From NCBI RefSeq assembly GCF_030269925.1, contig NC_085121.1:13533501-13597500 (forward strand): DNA of 64,000 bases, written 5' to 3'. Both the position numbers and the translations under genes were made by a program. This stretch comes from Bombyx mori (Eukaryota > Arthropoda > Insecta > Lepidoptera > Bombycidae). The notes beneath the pieces are model-generated. The model was not told the origin of the DNA. It was given only the letters and a program-made list of their open reading frames with translations, and made no database searches. Of this stretch, positions 25,801-34,944 are shown one piece after another. Numbering within the stretch: position 1 is the stretch's first letter; each line of letters starts with the position of its first letter.

Positions 25801-28800
25801 AGAAAAAAAATCACTTAATCCAAATTCTTTAAGCTTGTATCTAAATTACAATTGTACCTATAGTTTAAATAATACTATGATATTTAAATGTGTATCTGAT
25901 GATACAATGAAATCCCGTTGTTTTCTATTACGAGACTTTATTTTATATTTGTACAATAATTTGTTTAGAGTAGAGATGTTTAGTTTGTATTTTTGATGAA
26001 TTAAATGAAGTAATTAAGTAAAGAAGCAAGAAGCTTGTATAAATTGAATAGGTAGAAAAAAAAAAGCGGGAATTGTTCCTCGTACAAGTGTTAAGAGACA
26101 GATTATATTTTAATTACAGAGTAGTTCGCTTAATATAGATTATAGACGACACGCAGATACGGCAAAGGCGTTAACAAAATGTTAATTATAAATTGAATAC
26201 TTACAGACAGTTAAGAACCTAAACTCTAATTATAATTATTAATTAACGGAGGTTAAAAAGAGTTATTATTATTTTTATTGCTAGTGTTTCCGTCGGCTTA
26301 CCCGAATCGTGGATATAATTGAAAATACTTTTATTGTTTAATCTCGAATTATTAAAGATACGCGAGGTTAAGTCATAAAAAAAGGATTTGAATTGTTATT
26401 TATTATTACGAATGTTTTCTTTTTAGTTTACTAGATCGAGTAGAAGGCCATGTTCCCTTTATAACGCTCAGCTTTGTAATAAGAATCGTGGAGGCGATGG
26501 GAAACGCTGCCTTCCTGACCGCTTCTTTTGCTATAATAGCAAAGGAATTCCCTAACAACGTTGCCACCATGTTTGTAAGTAATTTTTAACGATTATATTA
26601 AAATAATTTTCTTTTAATATGACATTTAATTCGTCATGTCATTTCTATGAGTACACATACTTTATTGCTAACAGTCGTTTGTCGAAGATATTCATTCGTG
26701 TCAAATATGAGAAGTTATGTAACAGATACAATTAAAAATCTGTTTGATAAAAAAATACAGAACAACTCTTCAAAAAAGAAACTCCAGTGATAATGGCATT
26801 GCAAGAATCCGATGGTCATATAAAAAAGGAAGCAGAGCGCTCTACCTTACATTTATGCCTTACATAAACCAGAAAGGCTTAGACAGAACTTAAAACCTCA
26901 TTTAAAAAACTAAAATTTCATTATTACCCAACAAATTTTGTTCTTTTTAGTTTCTAATGAAATACGTACCTACTCTACAATTTTTTTTTTATTGCCTTTG
27001 TAGGCAGACGAGCATACGGCCTACCTGATGGTGAGTGGTTACCGTCGCCCATGGACTTCAGCAATGCCAGGGGCAGAGCCAAGCCGCTGCCTACCGCAGA
27101 AATGTTCACGATTGACTTCCACGGCGAAGGAATAACATCGTGTAATAAAAATCAAACCCGCAAAATTATAATTTGCGTAATTACTGGTGGTAGGACCTCT
27201 TGTGAGTCCGCGCGGGTAGGTATCACCACCCTGCCTATTTCTGCCGTGAAGCAGTAATGCGTTTCGGTTTGAAGGGTGGGGCAGCCGTTGTAACTATATT
27301 TGACACCTTAGAACTTATATCTCAAGGTGGGTGGTTCATTTACGTTGTAGATGTCTATGAGTTCCAGTAACCACTTAACACCAGGTGGGCTGTGAGCTCC
27401 TCCTCCCATCTAAGCAATAAAAAAAAGAAAGACATAAATTGTCGATATTGCTCGCGCTTAAATTTCCATAGCAAAGCAGTCGTCGTGATTTTCGCTCTTC
27501 AATTTTCTTAGGCGTCTATAGAAACGTTTTTCGGTTTGGGCCTCATCGTTGGTCCGACTCTGGGCGGAGCGCTGTACGGATTAGGCGGCTACAGTCTACC
27601 ATTCGCCGTGCTTGGTTCGGCGCTGTTCTGCGCCGCGGTTATGAGCTGTTTCGCTTTACCAGCATACCACGACGACGAAGACCTGAAGCCCACCGGACGT
27701 GAGTTTTTGAGGGTTTTAAGAAATTACATAAAAAGCTCCTTATTCGCGCTTCCTTAATTCGCGTTTTCACTATTCGCGGATTAAATAAATGCCACTTCCT
27801 GTATTCGCGGCTAGAGATTTCTGTATTCGCGTATCTAATCAGTACATCGGTACATACACACTCATGAAAAAAGATTCTAATATATAGGTATCAAACCGAA
27901 TATCATCTGTAGCGCGTCGTCAAGTAGAATAATAAAAAGATAAAATAGTCTTTATTACAACGACGTCTAAAGGATGCTTTTTTATTTTGTCTCTTAGGAA
28001 CCTATCGCCTGTAATCCCATATATGTAAATCACAATTCCATATTCACGGTTTCTGTATTCACGGCATATTTACGGAACATATACAGCACGAATAAAGAGC
28101 TTTTATTGTATTTAAGTGTTAAGTAGACGTAATTAGATAAAGAACCAAAGTTATAGACATAGCATAGCGAACTAGTAAGCTGAAGTGGCAATGGGCTGGC
28201 CATATTAGCCGGACAACCGGTAACATATGGGGTAAACGCGTTCTTAAGTGGAGACCGCGAATTGGCAAGCGCAGTGCAGAACGCCCTCAGGCTCGGCGAA
28301 GGGACGATTTTTGCAGGATGACTGGGAAGAGCTGGATTAGAGAAACCGAGGATCGTGCTCAGTAGCGTACCATTAGAGATGCCTATGTCCAGCAGTGGAC
28401 TACTATAGGCTGATGATAATGAAAAAATACGTAATTAAAACTACTTTTACTGTCTGACCGCGGGCTTTTATACAGCCGCCCGTGACCACTAAAACTGTAA
28501 ACTATTCGAAACTTCGGAAATTCTTTTATATTTTTTATCGAAATTATTATTAACCGTTTTTATGTTTAAACATTTTAAAAAACGAACATGGAATAGATCA
28601 CGGTAACTAGGCATAAATGTATTAACATCAGTAACGGGACAATTGTATTGTAATAATTTACTCGTCAATACATTTTTCAGCTACGATATTCACGTTGCTG
28701 CGGATCCCTGGCGTTTTATTGTCAGCAATCAGTATCATTTCGACGAGTATGAGCATTGGATTCCTTCAAGCGACTTTAGAGCCTCACTTACGACAGGTAA

Positions 28801-31800
28801 CTATTAAAACTGTGTGAATCTTTTGTGATAGATAAATAGAATAATGTGGAATATTATAAACGCCTTTTTAGTTATTCGTGTGCTATTTTTAAAACTTTCC
28901 GTGTCTAAAGCGTACGCAAGATCGGATATAGTTGAAAAAAAGCATTAAATCAATTTAAAAGGTTAACAATGTAAATTAGTTTTTCCTTTGAATCTTTGGT
29001 GCATTAACTCGTAGTGTCATTTACATTGGAGAAACGGCCTTTAACTTTCGTAAATAGGTCTAGAGCTAAGTTGGAAATATGAAGAAGTGTCGATGAAAAC
29101 AATAAGTAAAATTTCATTGAAATTCAAATCACATATTGAGTACAAGTATACAGCAAAATAGCACACGCTTGGGAATCGTCACGAAATTCATTGCGTTAAC
29201 TTGTTTCACGTTTTCACTAACCATAGCTTTTGGTTTTGATGGAAAAAAAATCATTCGGGACTATTTTGTGAATGTCCTGGCCACTCTGACTTTAAAACAG
29301 ACATGTGTTTTTATCAGTGTAGGCTTGGCATCAGCTGAAATGTAAACCCGTCGTTTATCCACGCCAAACTAGAACATTAGCGATATGTTTAACACAAACA
29401 CCAGTAGTTTCCATTTTTTATTGCATAGATGGGTGGGTGGACGAGCTCACAACCCACCCGATGTTAAGTGGTTACCGGAGCCCATAGACATCTACAACGT
29501 AAATGCCGCCATCTACCTTGAGATATGAGTTCTAAGGTTTCAATATAGATACAACGGCTGCCTCGCCCTTCAAACCGAAACGTAATACTGCTTCACGGTA
29601 GAAATAGGCAGGGTGGTGGTACCCGCGCGGACTCACAAGAGGCCCTACCATCAGTAATTACGCAAATTATAAATTTTTACGGGTTTGATTTTTATTACAC
29701 GATGCTATTCCTTCACCGTAGAAGTCAATCGCGAACATTGTTAAATACGTATTTCATCAGAAAAATTGGTACCTGCCTGCAGGATTCGAACACCGGTGCA
29801 TCGCTAGATACGAATGCACCGGACGTCTTGTCCTTTAGGCCACGACGACTTCAATATCGATAATGTTTCATTATATTTTAGTTTGAATTTTCCCCCGTGA
29901 TCCTGGGATTAATGTTCGTCATTAATGGAGGGGTGTACGCGGCCTCGGCTCCGGTCTGGGGTTGGATATGTGATCGGCCGGGAATGAAACCGAAATACGT
30001 GACGATCATCGGCTGTGCCTGTGTTGCTATAGGATTCCTGCTTATAGGACCAGCTCCTTTCTTTGATATGCCAACGTAAGTATCCTCATTAAATACTTTT
30101 AGTAGACTGACTAATTTACACAAAACAACAGTCTGTATGTGTAGAATTATATATAAATTTAGAAATATAATTCAGAATTATTGTTTTCGACTTATCTGTT
30201 TCATTACTTAGTTGGAATCTGTCATTTTTATATGATTGCTCATTGAGTTTTTTCATTTTGGCGGCAAAACATTGTACAATATTTTGCGATATTAAAATGG
30301 AGTGGGGTAATAAAGAGAACCGAATCGCTGTGATTGCATATTACACAAAGTAGGTATGGAGCCAAATCCAATTTTTAAAACTCTCCATACGCTTGATATT
30401 AGTAAAATGTTTGTGTACCGGGCTATTAACAGGTGCAATGAAACCTCCTTTGTTTGTCTAATCTGGCCGTCCACGATCTTAATCCGCTGAATTATGATTT
30501 ATGGTCAGTTTTAGAGAGTACGGCTTGCTCTAAACGCCATGATAATTTGGAGTCCCTAAAACAATCTGTACGATTGGCAGTGAAAAAATTTCCCATGCAA
30601 AGAGTGCGTGCTTCTATTGACAACTGGCCTCAACGTTTAAAGGACTGTATTGCAGCCAATAGAGACCACTTCGAATAAGCTTTTTATACTTTAAATTGTT
30701 TTATATTTATGTATTAAACTAACACACTGTAAAAGTAATAAATGCTATTTGCCATAGAATATTTTTTCCTTTGTCTCAGTATTTATGGCAAGACTAGGTA
30801 TATGATAAAAACTACTTGAAAGGTAGGTGACAGGACGTCTTGTGAGTCCGCACGGGTAGGTACCACCACCCTGCTTATTTCTGCCGTGAAACAGTAATGC
30901 GTTTCGATTTGAATAGTGAGGTAGGCGTTGTAATATAAAACTGAGACTTGAATTAAAATGTCAAGATGGGTGGAAGTATTTATGTTGTTGATGTCTATGG
31001 GCTTAACACTACGCAGATGGCTCGTGAGCTCGTCCACACATTATAATCTAAAAAGAAGTTATACTGCTCAAACATTTTTATATTTTCGTCGTTATTATTT
31101 CCATTATACTATTGTTATATTCTATTATTATTCATTATATATTATATTATTGTCATTATATTGTTTCAGTATATTATGGGTGACCGTGATGGGCTTAGTG
31201 TTTCACGGCCTCGGGATCGGCAGCCAACTGGTGGCATCATTCTCCGATGCCCTGAACACATCTATGTGAGCTACATTTTGAACATATACAAATATCATTT
31301 ATACAAAGCAGCTATCTTCGAAAATGAACTTGCACTCCAAAAAAAAAACCTAAAGAATTATACTAAGCAAGTCTTGAATTAAATTGTCGATTGATGCTGA
31401 ATGTTACTAGCGGCTTAGTGAACACTAATTGTTGATTTAGAAACACATAGTGAAATCATTAAGATAAACACGAAATTTAACACAAAAAGAGAAACAATAA
31501 TACATATATATATGTATATTGTAATCATTGGAGTTTCGGTCGCCGTTTTTTTTCAAGTGAAAGGCAAATCTTTCCGCAAAATTAAGCTTAGTTGGTACAA
31601 AATGAGACATTTTCACACAACCAAGTGATATACACGATGTGTCAAAGTTTTACTTTTATTGCTTTGTTTGTTTACACCTGTCTAAGCTTGGTTAACAATG
31701 TTTTAGATCGCTCAAAATCGATCAGCACTTATCAGTGCAGCCATCTATTGACAAACAGCGAGAACTTAGATGCAGATCTACAGTATACATAGAAGACTTA

Positions 31801-34800
31801 ACCCGTAGACACAGCCCACTGAGTTTCGCGCCGGATCTTCTCAGTGGGACGCGTTTCCGATCTGTTCTGCGAAGCACGGCTCTTGCTAGGGTTCGTGTTA
31901 GCAACGTCATCAGGTTTGAGCCCTAAGAGCTCACCTACATGCTAGGGTAAAGCTGATATAGCCTCTCAAGACTATCAGAATAGGTAGGAAAAAAAAATCG
32001 GTTGTCTGTAAAGTCGGTTTACTGACGATAGTTGAACGTGACAACGTCATAAGAAAATACTGATGGAATGGTTTCATTTTTCAATTATCGCAATTATCGT
32101 TGCTATAAACAATTGACACCACATTCACTTTTCACTGAACTTCTTACTTGACGAAAACATGTAAATGTATTATTGTATAGCAACTGTCCACGCGGATGCA
32201 TCGCTCACTCAAGTAGGAGAGAGACAGATGTCGAACGCTGCCGAACGCGGAGGCCGACTGTGCCTCTTTGCCGCTCGTTGCGCGCTCTCGCTTGCACTTC
32301 AAGCCTTAAATGGAACGCCTCATGAGTCATGTTTTTTCGTGCGTGCAGCCGGCTCGATCGAATTATAAGACGTTATCACGTCAAAAAAAAACTTCACACT
32401 TATATTTTCTTTATGATTTTAGTGCTAGTGGTCTACCAAACTCCATAGAGACGTATGGTCTGGTGTCTGGGATGTGGACGTCGGTCTTCGCTCTCGGAGC
32501 TTTCATCGGGCCGACGGTCTCTGGTCTCCTGTACGATTCCATCAAGTTCAGGGGCTCGACTTTATTCATATTCACGACACACGTTATCGTCGTAAGTAAT
32601 AAGTGTTTACTTGTTAAATTTTCAAAAAATTCAATCTCAAGTATTTTGTTGAATTATTTCACAGAATTATTAGGGATTAATTATAGGACTCTGATATTTC
32701 AGTTATCAGATTTTTAATCAGATTTTTAAAAAGAAATATTATATAAAAAAATGTATGTAGGCATTGAAAACCTGATAATTATAATGTCAAAGTGAAATAT
32801 TAAAGATCTCAAAATATGTAACATATTTTTAGCAAAGAATAAAAGAGCTCTCAAGTTTTCGTCAATTTGATTTGCAACCTCATACCAAAAACATATACGT
32901 ACACCGCCATCTGACGTACGATAAAAAATCACCGGCTTAAAACGGACAATATGCGGCTGAGCTTAAAATCGTGGATGAATTTTTAATGATTCAATTTATT
33001 TGTTAGTTTAGCGAATATTAACCCTAACTACGACATCTTGGGTTCCAATTTCGATTCCCGCTCAGTCGTTTAATATTTGATGATCTGAATCTCTTCTGAC
33101 ATACACTAATCCTATATTAGTGCTGCACTTCATTACTGAAAAGAAAATCTATCCTTAAATATGCTGAATGGGCGGCTATGCCAAATGTGCAATTAAGCCC
33201 GCAATGGAATATTTTTGAGGCGAAATCCTCGTAGCAAGCAATGTGTTAACGCTCTTTAGATGGTGCTGGTGTTAATGTTCGTGTGGATTTGGGATCATAC
33301 TGGATCTTTGGACGTTTCGGTTTCGTCGGGCGACTTGCTACAACTCGACGGGACCTTGGACGAGAGTGTACTGGTCGGAGACAAGTTCACTTTAAATCAG
33401 AAGAGAACGACGAGGTAATTAGTTTGGCAAACATTCAACTTTGACAGCTCTGGCAAAACCGTTTTTGTTTTCTACTTTCATATATGAAACATACGAGTAT
33501 TGATCTGTTTAAAATAATTCGAAGCGGCGTCTCTATGCTTTATGCTCTCTATACTCTATGCACTGAAAAATAATTTATATATGCAATTGGAAAACATTCC
33601 GTCAATTTGAGTTCCACATTTAAATAGTGTTTAGTAGTAAACCAAAAATGGTGAACTATACGTTATACGGTTAGGTACTACGGTTTTTTCCGGTCACCGT
33701 CCTCGTCGAACCCGTCGCTTACGACGAAGGGCTCGACGAGCGAACTAACCCATAGACACAGCCCACTGAGTTTCTCGCCGGATCTTGTCAGTGGGTCGCG
33801 TTTCCGATCCGGTGGTAGATTCTGCGAAGCACTGCTCATGCTAGGGTCAATGTTAGCAACTCTCCGGTTGAGCCCCGTGAGCTCACCTACAAACGTTAGG
33901 GTGAAACTGAACTAGCCTCTCAAGGCTATCAGCAAGGTAGGAAAAAACGGTTTTTACTATGACTTAAAAGGTAGTTCCAATTTGCTAATATTAAAGGCGA
34001 TATAATTTGGTATAAAATGAGCTGTTATTCTTTGCACATTTTAAAAGTAATTTTAGTGCATGAACAATAATATACTATTATATAATATAATCCGTACAAA
34101 AAATATAAATGCGAAGGTGCGTTTGTTCAGATCCTGCAGATCATATCAGATCAGGTGAGATCATATCCTCATCATTTATTTGACTGGTGGTAGGACACCT
34201 TGTGAGTCCGCACGGGTAGGTATCACCACCCAGCACACCACCTATTTTTGCCGTGAGACAGTAATGCGTTTCGGTTTGAAGGGCAGGGCAGCTGTACTAA
34301 GTGAGACCTTCGAACTCATGTCTCAAGGTGGGTGGCGGCATTTACGTTATAGATGTATATGGGCTTCTGTAACCACTTAACACCAGGTGGGCCGTTGGCT
34401 CTTCCATCTAAGCAATAAGAAAATAAAATTTAAAAAACTTTCAAAATGTCGCAGCGGGTCAACGAGTTTCAGTGGTAACACCAAAAAATGAACAGCAAAG
34501 AGGGTAGTCAGTTTTATTTGCTTTTAACATCCTACCCGCAGTTTTCAGTCTACTGTAGGCGCTTGCGGCAACGTTCAAATATCAAGAACTCATGATGTGA
34601 GAAAATCGTGGTAAGAGCTCATTAAATAATAAGTGTAATTAAAATGGTCTATAACATATCCACAGTCGCCGTTGCGGAATAAGCGTGGAGAAGTCTCGTC
34701 CGCCAGCTATGAACAGCTTGATCGCATGCTCCAGCTACAAGAATCGGCGCAGTCCCTGGTCTCAGCGCACTCCGCGGTACAGACCTACTTACGGAAGTCT

Positions 34801-34834
34801 GGACAACCGATACAGAGGGACTTACGGCACATAA
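16717..34834 (+). CDS. SLC18B1: SLC18B1-like major facilitator transporter, complete in 10 coding exons
   Basis: I assembled this gene by hand from exons 16717-16830, 24809-24978, 26427-26574, 27512-27698, 28681-28796, 29882-30075, 31170-31265, 32423-32591, 33260-33414 and 34666-34834. All introns are GT-AG, phases agree at every junction, and the sum is 1518 nt (505 residues plus stop). The protein has the layout of a 12-helix major facilitator transporter. It follows the SLC18B1 family closely: the FYPKE/AEKKG segment after helix 1, the NNVAT segment, the ETFFGLGLIVGPTLGG segment in the helix 5 region, and YGLVSGMW near helix 11. Loop motifs GAHLNRIGPK (exon 2) and CDRPGMKPK (exon 6) sit where the family's loop 2-3 and 8-9 motifs lie. 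Mammalian SLC18B1 is a vesicular polyamine transporter; polyamine transport here is inference from the family. The human protein is about 50 residues shorter, mostly because the C-terminus here is longer. No signal peptide is expected. Confidence 0.93.
16881..17140 (+). repeat. Bm1-type SINE in transporter intron 1
   Basis: Body and tail start 50 bp after the exon 1 donor and end in a long (AAAAT)n-like tail. Confidence 0.88.
17161..17352 (+). repeat. Bombyx LINE 3' UTR copy, intron 1
   Basis: 5'-truncated; from CCCACTGAGTTTCTCGCCGG to an A-rich end. Confidence 0.8.
17507..17648 (+). repeat. Bm1-type SINE, 3' half
   Basis: Begins at ACTATACTGAGACCTTAGAA and runs to the A-rich tail; 5'-truncated. 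Confidence 0.82.
17928..18040 (-). repeat. Bm1-type SINE, heavily decayed
   Basis: Short matches (GTGGTTACCGGAGCCCAT, AAATAGGCAGG) in the right order but with deletions. Confidence 0.45.
18108..19680 (+). mobile_element. 5'-truncated R1-clade LINE in intron 1 of the transporter
   Basis: A GC-rich island of about 1.55 kb holding the C-terminal part of a non-LTR reverse transcriptase ORF, a 3' UTR and a poly(A) run (about 19655-19669). It is flanked by an 11-bp target duplication with one mismatch (CTGCTGATTTT at 18108-18118, CTGCCGATTTT at 19670-19680). The 5' truncation, A-tail and target duplication are hallmarks of target-primed reverse transcription. The low divergence of the duplication suggests a fairly recent insertion. 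Confidence 0.9.
18121..19192 (+). pseudogene. R1-type reverse transcriptase, C-terminal part, two frameshifts
   Basis: The reading frame starts inside the thumb region (LSKSEAMWF, VGVQLKNLGLILDSRW). A one-base loss in the G run near 18342-18345 breaks it, and it continues in another frame through RLLPNIGG, YGAPVWGQSL and the zinc-binding end CHHCDCDLDTAEHTLVACPAW (Cys-Cys-His-Cys). A second G-run shift near 19099-19115 leads to a basic end at 19192. The Cys-X2-Cys...His...Cys end is typical of R1-clade ORF2 proteins. The 5' endonuclease and catalytic palm are absent. Confidence 0.88.
19899..20083 (-). repeat. second SINE family with Bm1-like tRNA head
   Basis: Reverse orientation. The body is followed by CACCGGACGTCTTACCCTTT and GGCCACGACGACTT, which is the Bm1-type A-box head reversed. 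This copy suggests the second family shares its head with Bm1 but has a different tail. Confidence 0.75.
20439..20563 (-). repeat. Bm1-type SINE, tail half
   Basis: Reverse orientation, from ATTGCTTAGATGGTTGGACG to AAGGTCTCAGTATA. Confidence 0.8.
20590..20791 (+). repeat. Bombyx LINE 3' UTR copy, intron 1
   Basis: From CCTCAGATACAGCCCACTGA to TAGGTAGAAAAAAAAAA. A second copy in the same orientation starts 95 bp later. Confidence 0.82.
20887..21125 (+). repeat. Bombyx LINE 3' end with ORF scrap, intron 1
   Basis: Starts GGATCCTCCCGATCCACTGT and includes the Arg-rich tail region in a mutated form. The 3' end is cut after GAGTCTACGAGACTGCC. Confidence 0.72.
21478..21685 (-). mobile_element. 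Helitron-like element, intron 1
   Basis: CTAGAGACCCGCCCTCGCTT on the left, AAATCGGTCCAGTAGTTTCG and (CAAA)n, then ATTAAGTATAGATA on the right. Matches 54628 at the left end and 63571-63950 at the right. Confidence 0.6.
22217..22480 (+). mobile_element. hAT-type element, left end fragment
   Basis: Starts CAGGGGTCCCAAACTT, a typical hAT terminus, followed by rearranged noncoding sequence. No matching right end (TTTGGGACCCCTG-like) was found nearby, so it is a fragment or badly decayed. Confidence 0.45.
22560..23110. repeat. candidate element bounded by inverted AGGAACGAAGTTCC motifs
   Basis: GGTAGGAACGAAGTTCCTTC (22581) and CGTAAGGAACTTCGTTCCAA (23080) are inverted to each other; a hairpin GGTGTCGTGGGACACC lies at the left edge. 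The interior has a purine-rich run (22870-22917) and a CpG-rich piece. Nature unknown. Confidence 0.4.
23202..23852. mobile_element. non-autonomous PIF/Harbinger-type DNA transposon with 36-bp perfect TIRs
   Basis: Terminal inverted repeats at 23202-23237 and 23817-23852 begin GGCCGGTTACAGTGCTCCAC and match over all 36 bases. They are flanked by TAA on both sides (23199-23201, 23853-23855), the 3-bp TWA duplication of PIF/Harbinger elements. Inside lie a second nested pair around CAGTGCT (about 23282 and 23776) and a MADF-domain remnant. The transposase gene is missing. Located in intron 1 of the transporter. Confidence 0.88.
23400..23741 (-). pseudogene. MADF-domain DNA-binding protein remnant inside the Harbinger element
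   Basis: A 113-codon minus-strand frame whose second half reads like a MADF/Myb-SANT-like domain: VLNVTKYIDTERP, then EPLWDKGHVLYKDRDAKLKAW. Harbinger elements commonly encode a second MADF/Myb-like protein that recruits the transposase to the ends. The N-terminal half looks like TIR-derived sequence, and the frame stops soon after the third-helix region, so it is probably a truncated, inactive copy. Confidence 0.7.
23912..24147 (+). repeat. Bm1-type SINE body and tail
   Basis: Close to consensus from ACTGGTGGTAGGACCTCTTG to CTAAGCAATAAG. It lies 57 bp right of the Harbinger element. Confidence 0.88.
24229..24349 (+). repeat. second SINE family
   Basis: Forward copy: GGCAGCGGCTTGGCTCTGCC ... 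GTATGCTCGTCTGCCTACAA, then GGCAATAAAAAAAG tail. Confidence 0.75.
24809..24978 (+). CDS. SLC18B1: SLC18B1-like exon 2 (residues 39-95)
   Basis: A CAG acceptor is followed by AEKKGCTATEYGLVFG, which continues the family's PKE-AEKKG segment. The exon covers helices 2-3 and the loop motif GAHLNRIGPK, where Asn replaces the usual Asp. It ends in phase 2 at GTGAAT. Confidence 0.93.
25006..25352 (-). mobile_element. Helitron-like element next to the hAT MITE, intron 2
   Basis: Starts CTAGCTGACCCGGCAAACGT and ends near TGTGACACGAGAATTTTATA, the reversed GTGTCACA-type start seen at 54100. Boundaries approximate. Confidence 0.6.
25364..25597. mobile_element. hAT-type MITE with exact 8-bp target duplication
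   Basis: A 234-bp element starting CAGCGAGTCTCAAC and ending GTTGAGAGCCTCTG (imperfect terminal inverted repeats). It is bounded by the identical 8-mer GACTAGAG at 25356-25363 and 25598-25605. An 8-bp duplication and CAG ends are hAT hallmarks. No coding capacity. Intron 2 of the transporter. Confidence 0.88.
26427..26574 (+). CDS. SLC18B1: SLC18B1-like exon 3 (residues 95-144)
   Basis: The TTTTAG acceptor is followed by LLDRVEGHVPFITLSFVIRI and ends with KEFPNNVATMF before GTAAGT. Family members have a near-identical FPNNVAT motif here. It covers the helix 4 region. Confidence 0.93.
26981..27098 (-). repeat. second SINE family, abutting a Bm1-type copy
   Basis: Reverse copy from poly-T to CCGCTGCCTACCGCA, then a forward Bm1-type SINE starts at once. 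Confidence 0.78.
27100..27426 (+). repeat. Bm1-type SINE, linker, body and tail
   Basis: Directly abuts a reverse-oriented second-family SINE (26981-27098). Ends 86 bp before transporter exon 4. Confidence 0.88.
27512..27698 (+). CDS. SLC18B1: SLC18B1-like exon 4 (residues 145-207)
   Basis: Encodes ASIETFFGLGLIVGPTLGG, the most conserved block of the family (helix 5), then helix 6 and an acidic central loop (YHDDEDLKPTG). The donor is GTGAGT, leaving phase 1. A composite SINE ends 86 bp upstream. Confidence 0.95.
28147..28430 (+). mobile_element. RTE-type LINE 3' end fragment in intron 4
   Basis: A frame with two internal stops reads LKWQWAGHISRTTGNIWGKR, then LKWRPRIGKRS, and ends DAYVQQWTTIG followed by TGATGATAATG. 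That C-terminus and the tiny TGA-repeat 3' end are typical of RTE-clade LINEs. 5'-truncated and degenerate. Confidence 0.7.
28681..28796 (+). CDS. SLC18B1: SLC18B1-like exon 5 (residues 207-245)
   Basis: The TTTTTCAG acceptor restores the frame and the exon encodes the helix 7 region, ending LQATLEPHLRQ. It aligns with the family's DPTLSLF region. The donor is GTAACT. Confidence 0.9.
29413..29851 (-). repeat. Bm1-type SINE, full length, 30 bp from exon 6
   Basis: Reverse orientation with the complete tRNA-like head (minus strand: GTCGTCGTGGCCTAAAGGAC). Only 30 bp separate it from the first base of exon 6. Confidence 0.92.
29882..30075 (+). CDS. SLC18B1: SLC18B1-like exon 6 (residues 246-310)
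   Basis: Encodes helices 8-9 with the second loop motif WICDRPGMKPK, then GPAPFFDMP matching the family's GPVPI segment. A full-length Bm1-type SINE ends only about 30 bp before this exon. Confidence 0.94.
30290..30798 (+). mobile_element. internally deleted mariner-like element in intron 6
   Basis: An N-terminal helix-turn-helix-like piece of a mariner transposase is joined directly to its C-terminal piece, with the catalytic core missing. The right end (CTCAGTATTTATGGCAAGAC) resembles a mariner terminus next to TA. The matching left terminus was not found. Confidence 0.8.
30297..30678 (+). pseudogene. mariner transposase remnant
   Basis: The pieces lie in three frames: MEWGNKENRIAVIA (from 30297), then GMEPNPIFKTLHTLDISKMF (from about 30353), then after a deletion near 30460 LNPLNYDLWSVLES to NWPQRLKDCIAANRDHFE and stop (30678). 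The end matches the conserved C-terminus of mariner transposases, NPLDYxLW...WPxRLxxCIxAxxxHFE. The catalytic DD34D region is largely gone, so it cannot be active. Confidence 0.85.
30823..31055 (+). repeat. Bm1-type SINE, degraded, intron 6
   Basis: The body is recognisable (CTTGTGAGTCCGCACGGGTA); the second half is diverged and shortened. Confidence 0.75.
31170..31265 (+). CDS. SLC18B1: SLC18B1-like exon 7 (residues 310-342)
   Basis: A short 96-nt exon after TTGTTTCAG, encoding helix 10 (ILWVTVMGLVFHGLGIGSQL) and the following loop. Phases match on both sides and the donor is GTGAGC. Confidence 0.92.
31797..31997 (+). repeat. Bombyx LINE 3' UTR copy, intron 7
   Basis: CCCACTGAGTTTCGCGCCGG to TAGGTAGGAAAAAAAAA, with a small deletion after GTTTCCGATC. 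Confidence 0.82.
32423..32591 (+). CDS. SLC18B1: SLC18B1-like exon 8 (residues 342-398)
   Basis: Encodes ETYGLVSGMWTSVFALGAF and GPTVSGLLYD, matching the family's TLGLVSG...GPTLGGFLYE segment (helix 11 region). The donor is GTAAGT. Confidence 0.95.
33260..33414 (+). CDS. SLC18B1: SLC18B1-like exon 9 (residues 399-450)
   Basis: Follows TTTAG and encodes the rest of helix 12 (MVLVLMFVWIW), then a hydrophilic, acidic C-terminal tail with no obvious counterpart in the human protein. Frame and splice sites support it; similarity is weak. Confidence 0.82.
33689..33946 (+). repeat. Bombyx LINE 3' end with ORF tail, intron 9
   Basis: Begins in the RTRRLRRRARRAN coding end, stop at TAACCC, then the 3' UTR and A tail. 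Confidence 0.83.
34182..34430 (+). repeat. Bm1-type SINE, intron 9
   Basis: Body and tail, from ACTGGTGGTAGGACACCTTG to ATCTAAGCAATAAG. Confidence 0.85.
34666..34834 (+). CDS. SLC18B1: SLC18B1-like exon 10 (residues 450-505 and stop)
   Basis: Follows CCACAG and restores the phase left by exon 9. It encodes an Arg/Ser/Tyr-rich cytosolic tail ending RGTYGT and TAA at 34832-34834. The tail is not conserved, so support rests on frame, acceptor and the polyadenylation signal just downstream. Confidence 0.75.
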
Positions 34835-34859
34835 ACTCAATAACTCGACAGTATGCACC

Positions 34860-34865
34860 AATAAA
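34860..34865 (+). terminator. polyadenylation signal AATAAA of the SLC18B1-like gene
   Basis: A canonical AATAAA starts 26 bases after the stop codon, which would give a very short 3' UTR (about 45 nt). It supports ending the transporter at exon 10. Confidence 0.6.
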
Positions 34866-34944
34866 TGTAATTAACGATATGACTTTTTCTTTACGGCGCT
34901 CCGAGGTCTGCATACCCTGTAGACTTGAGAACATTTTTAAGGCC

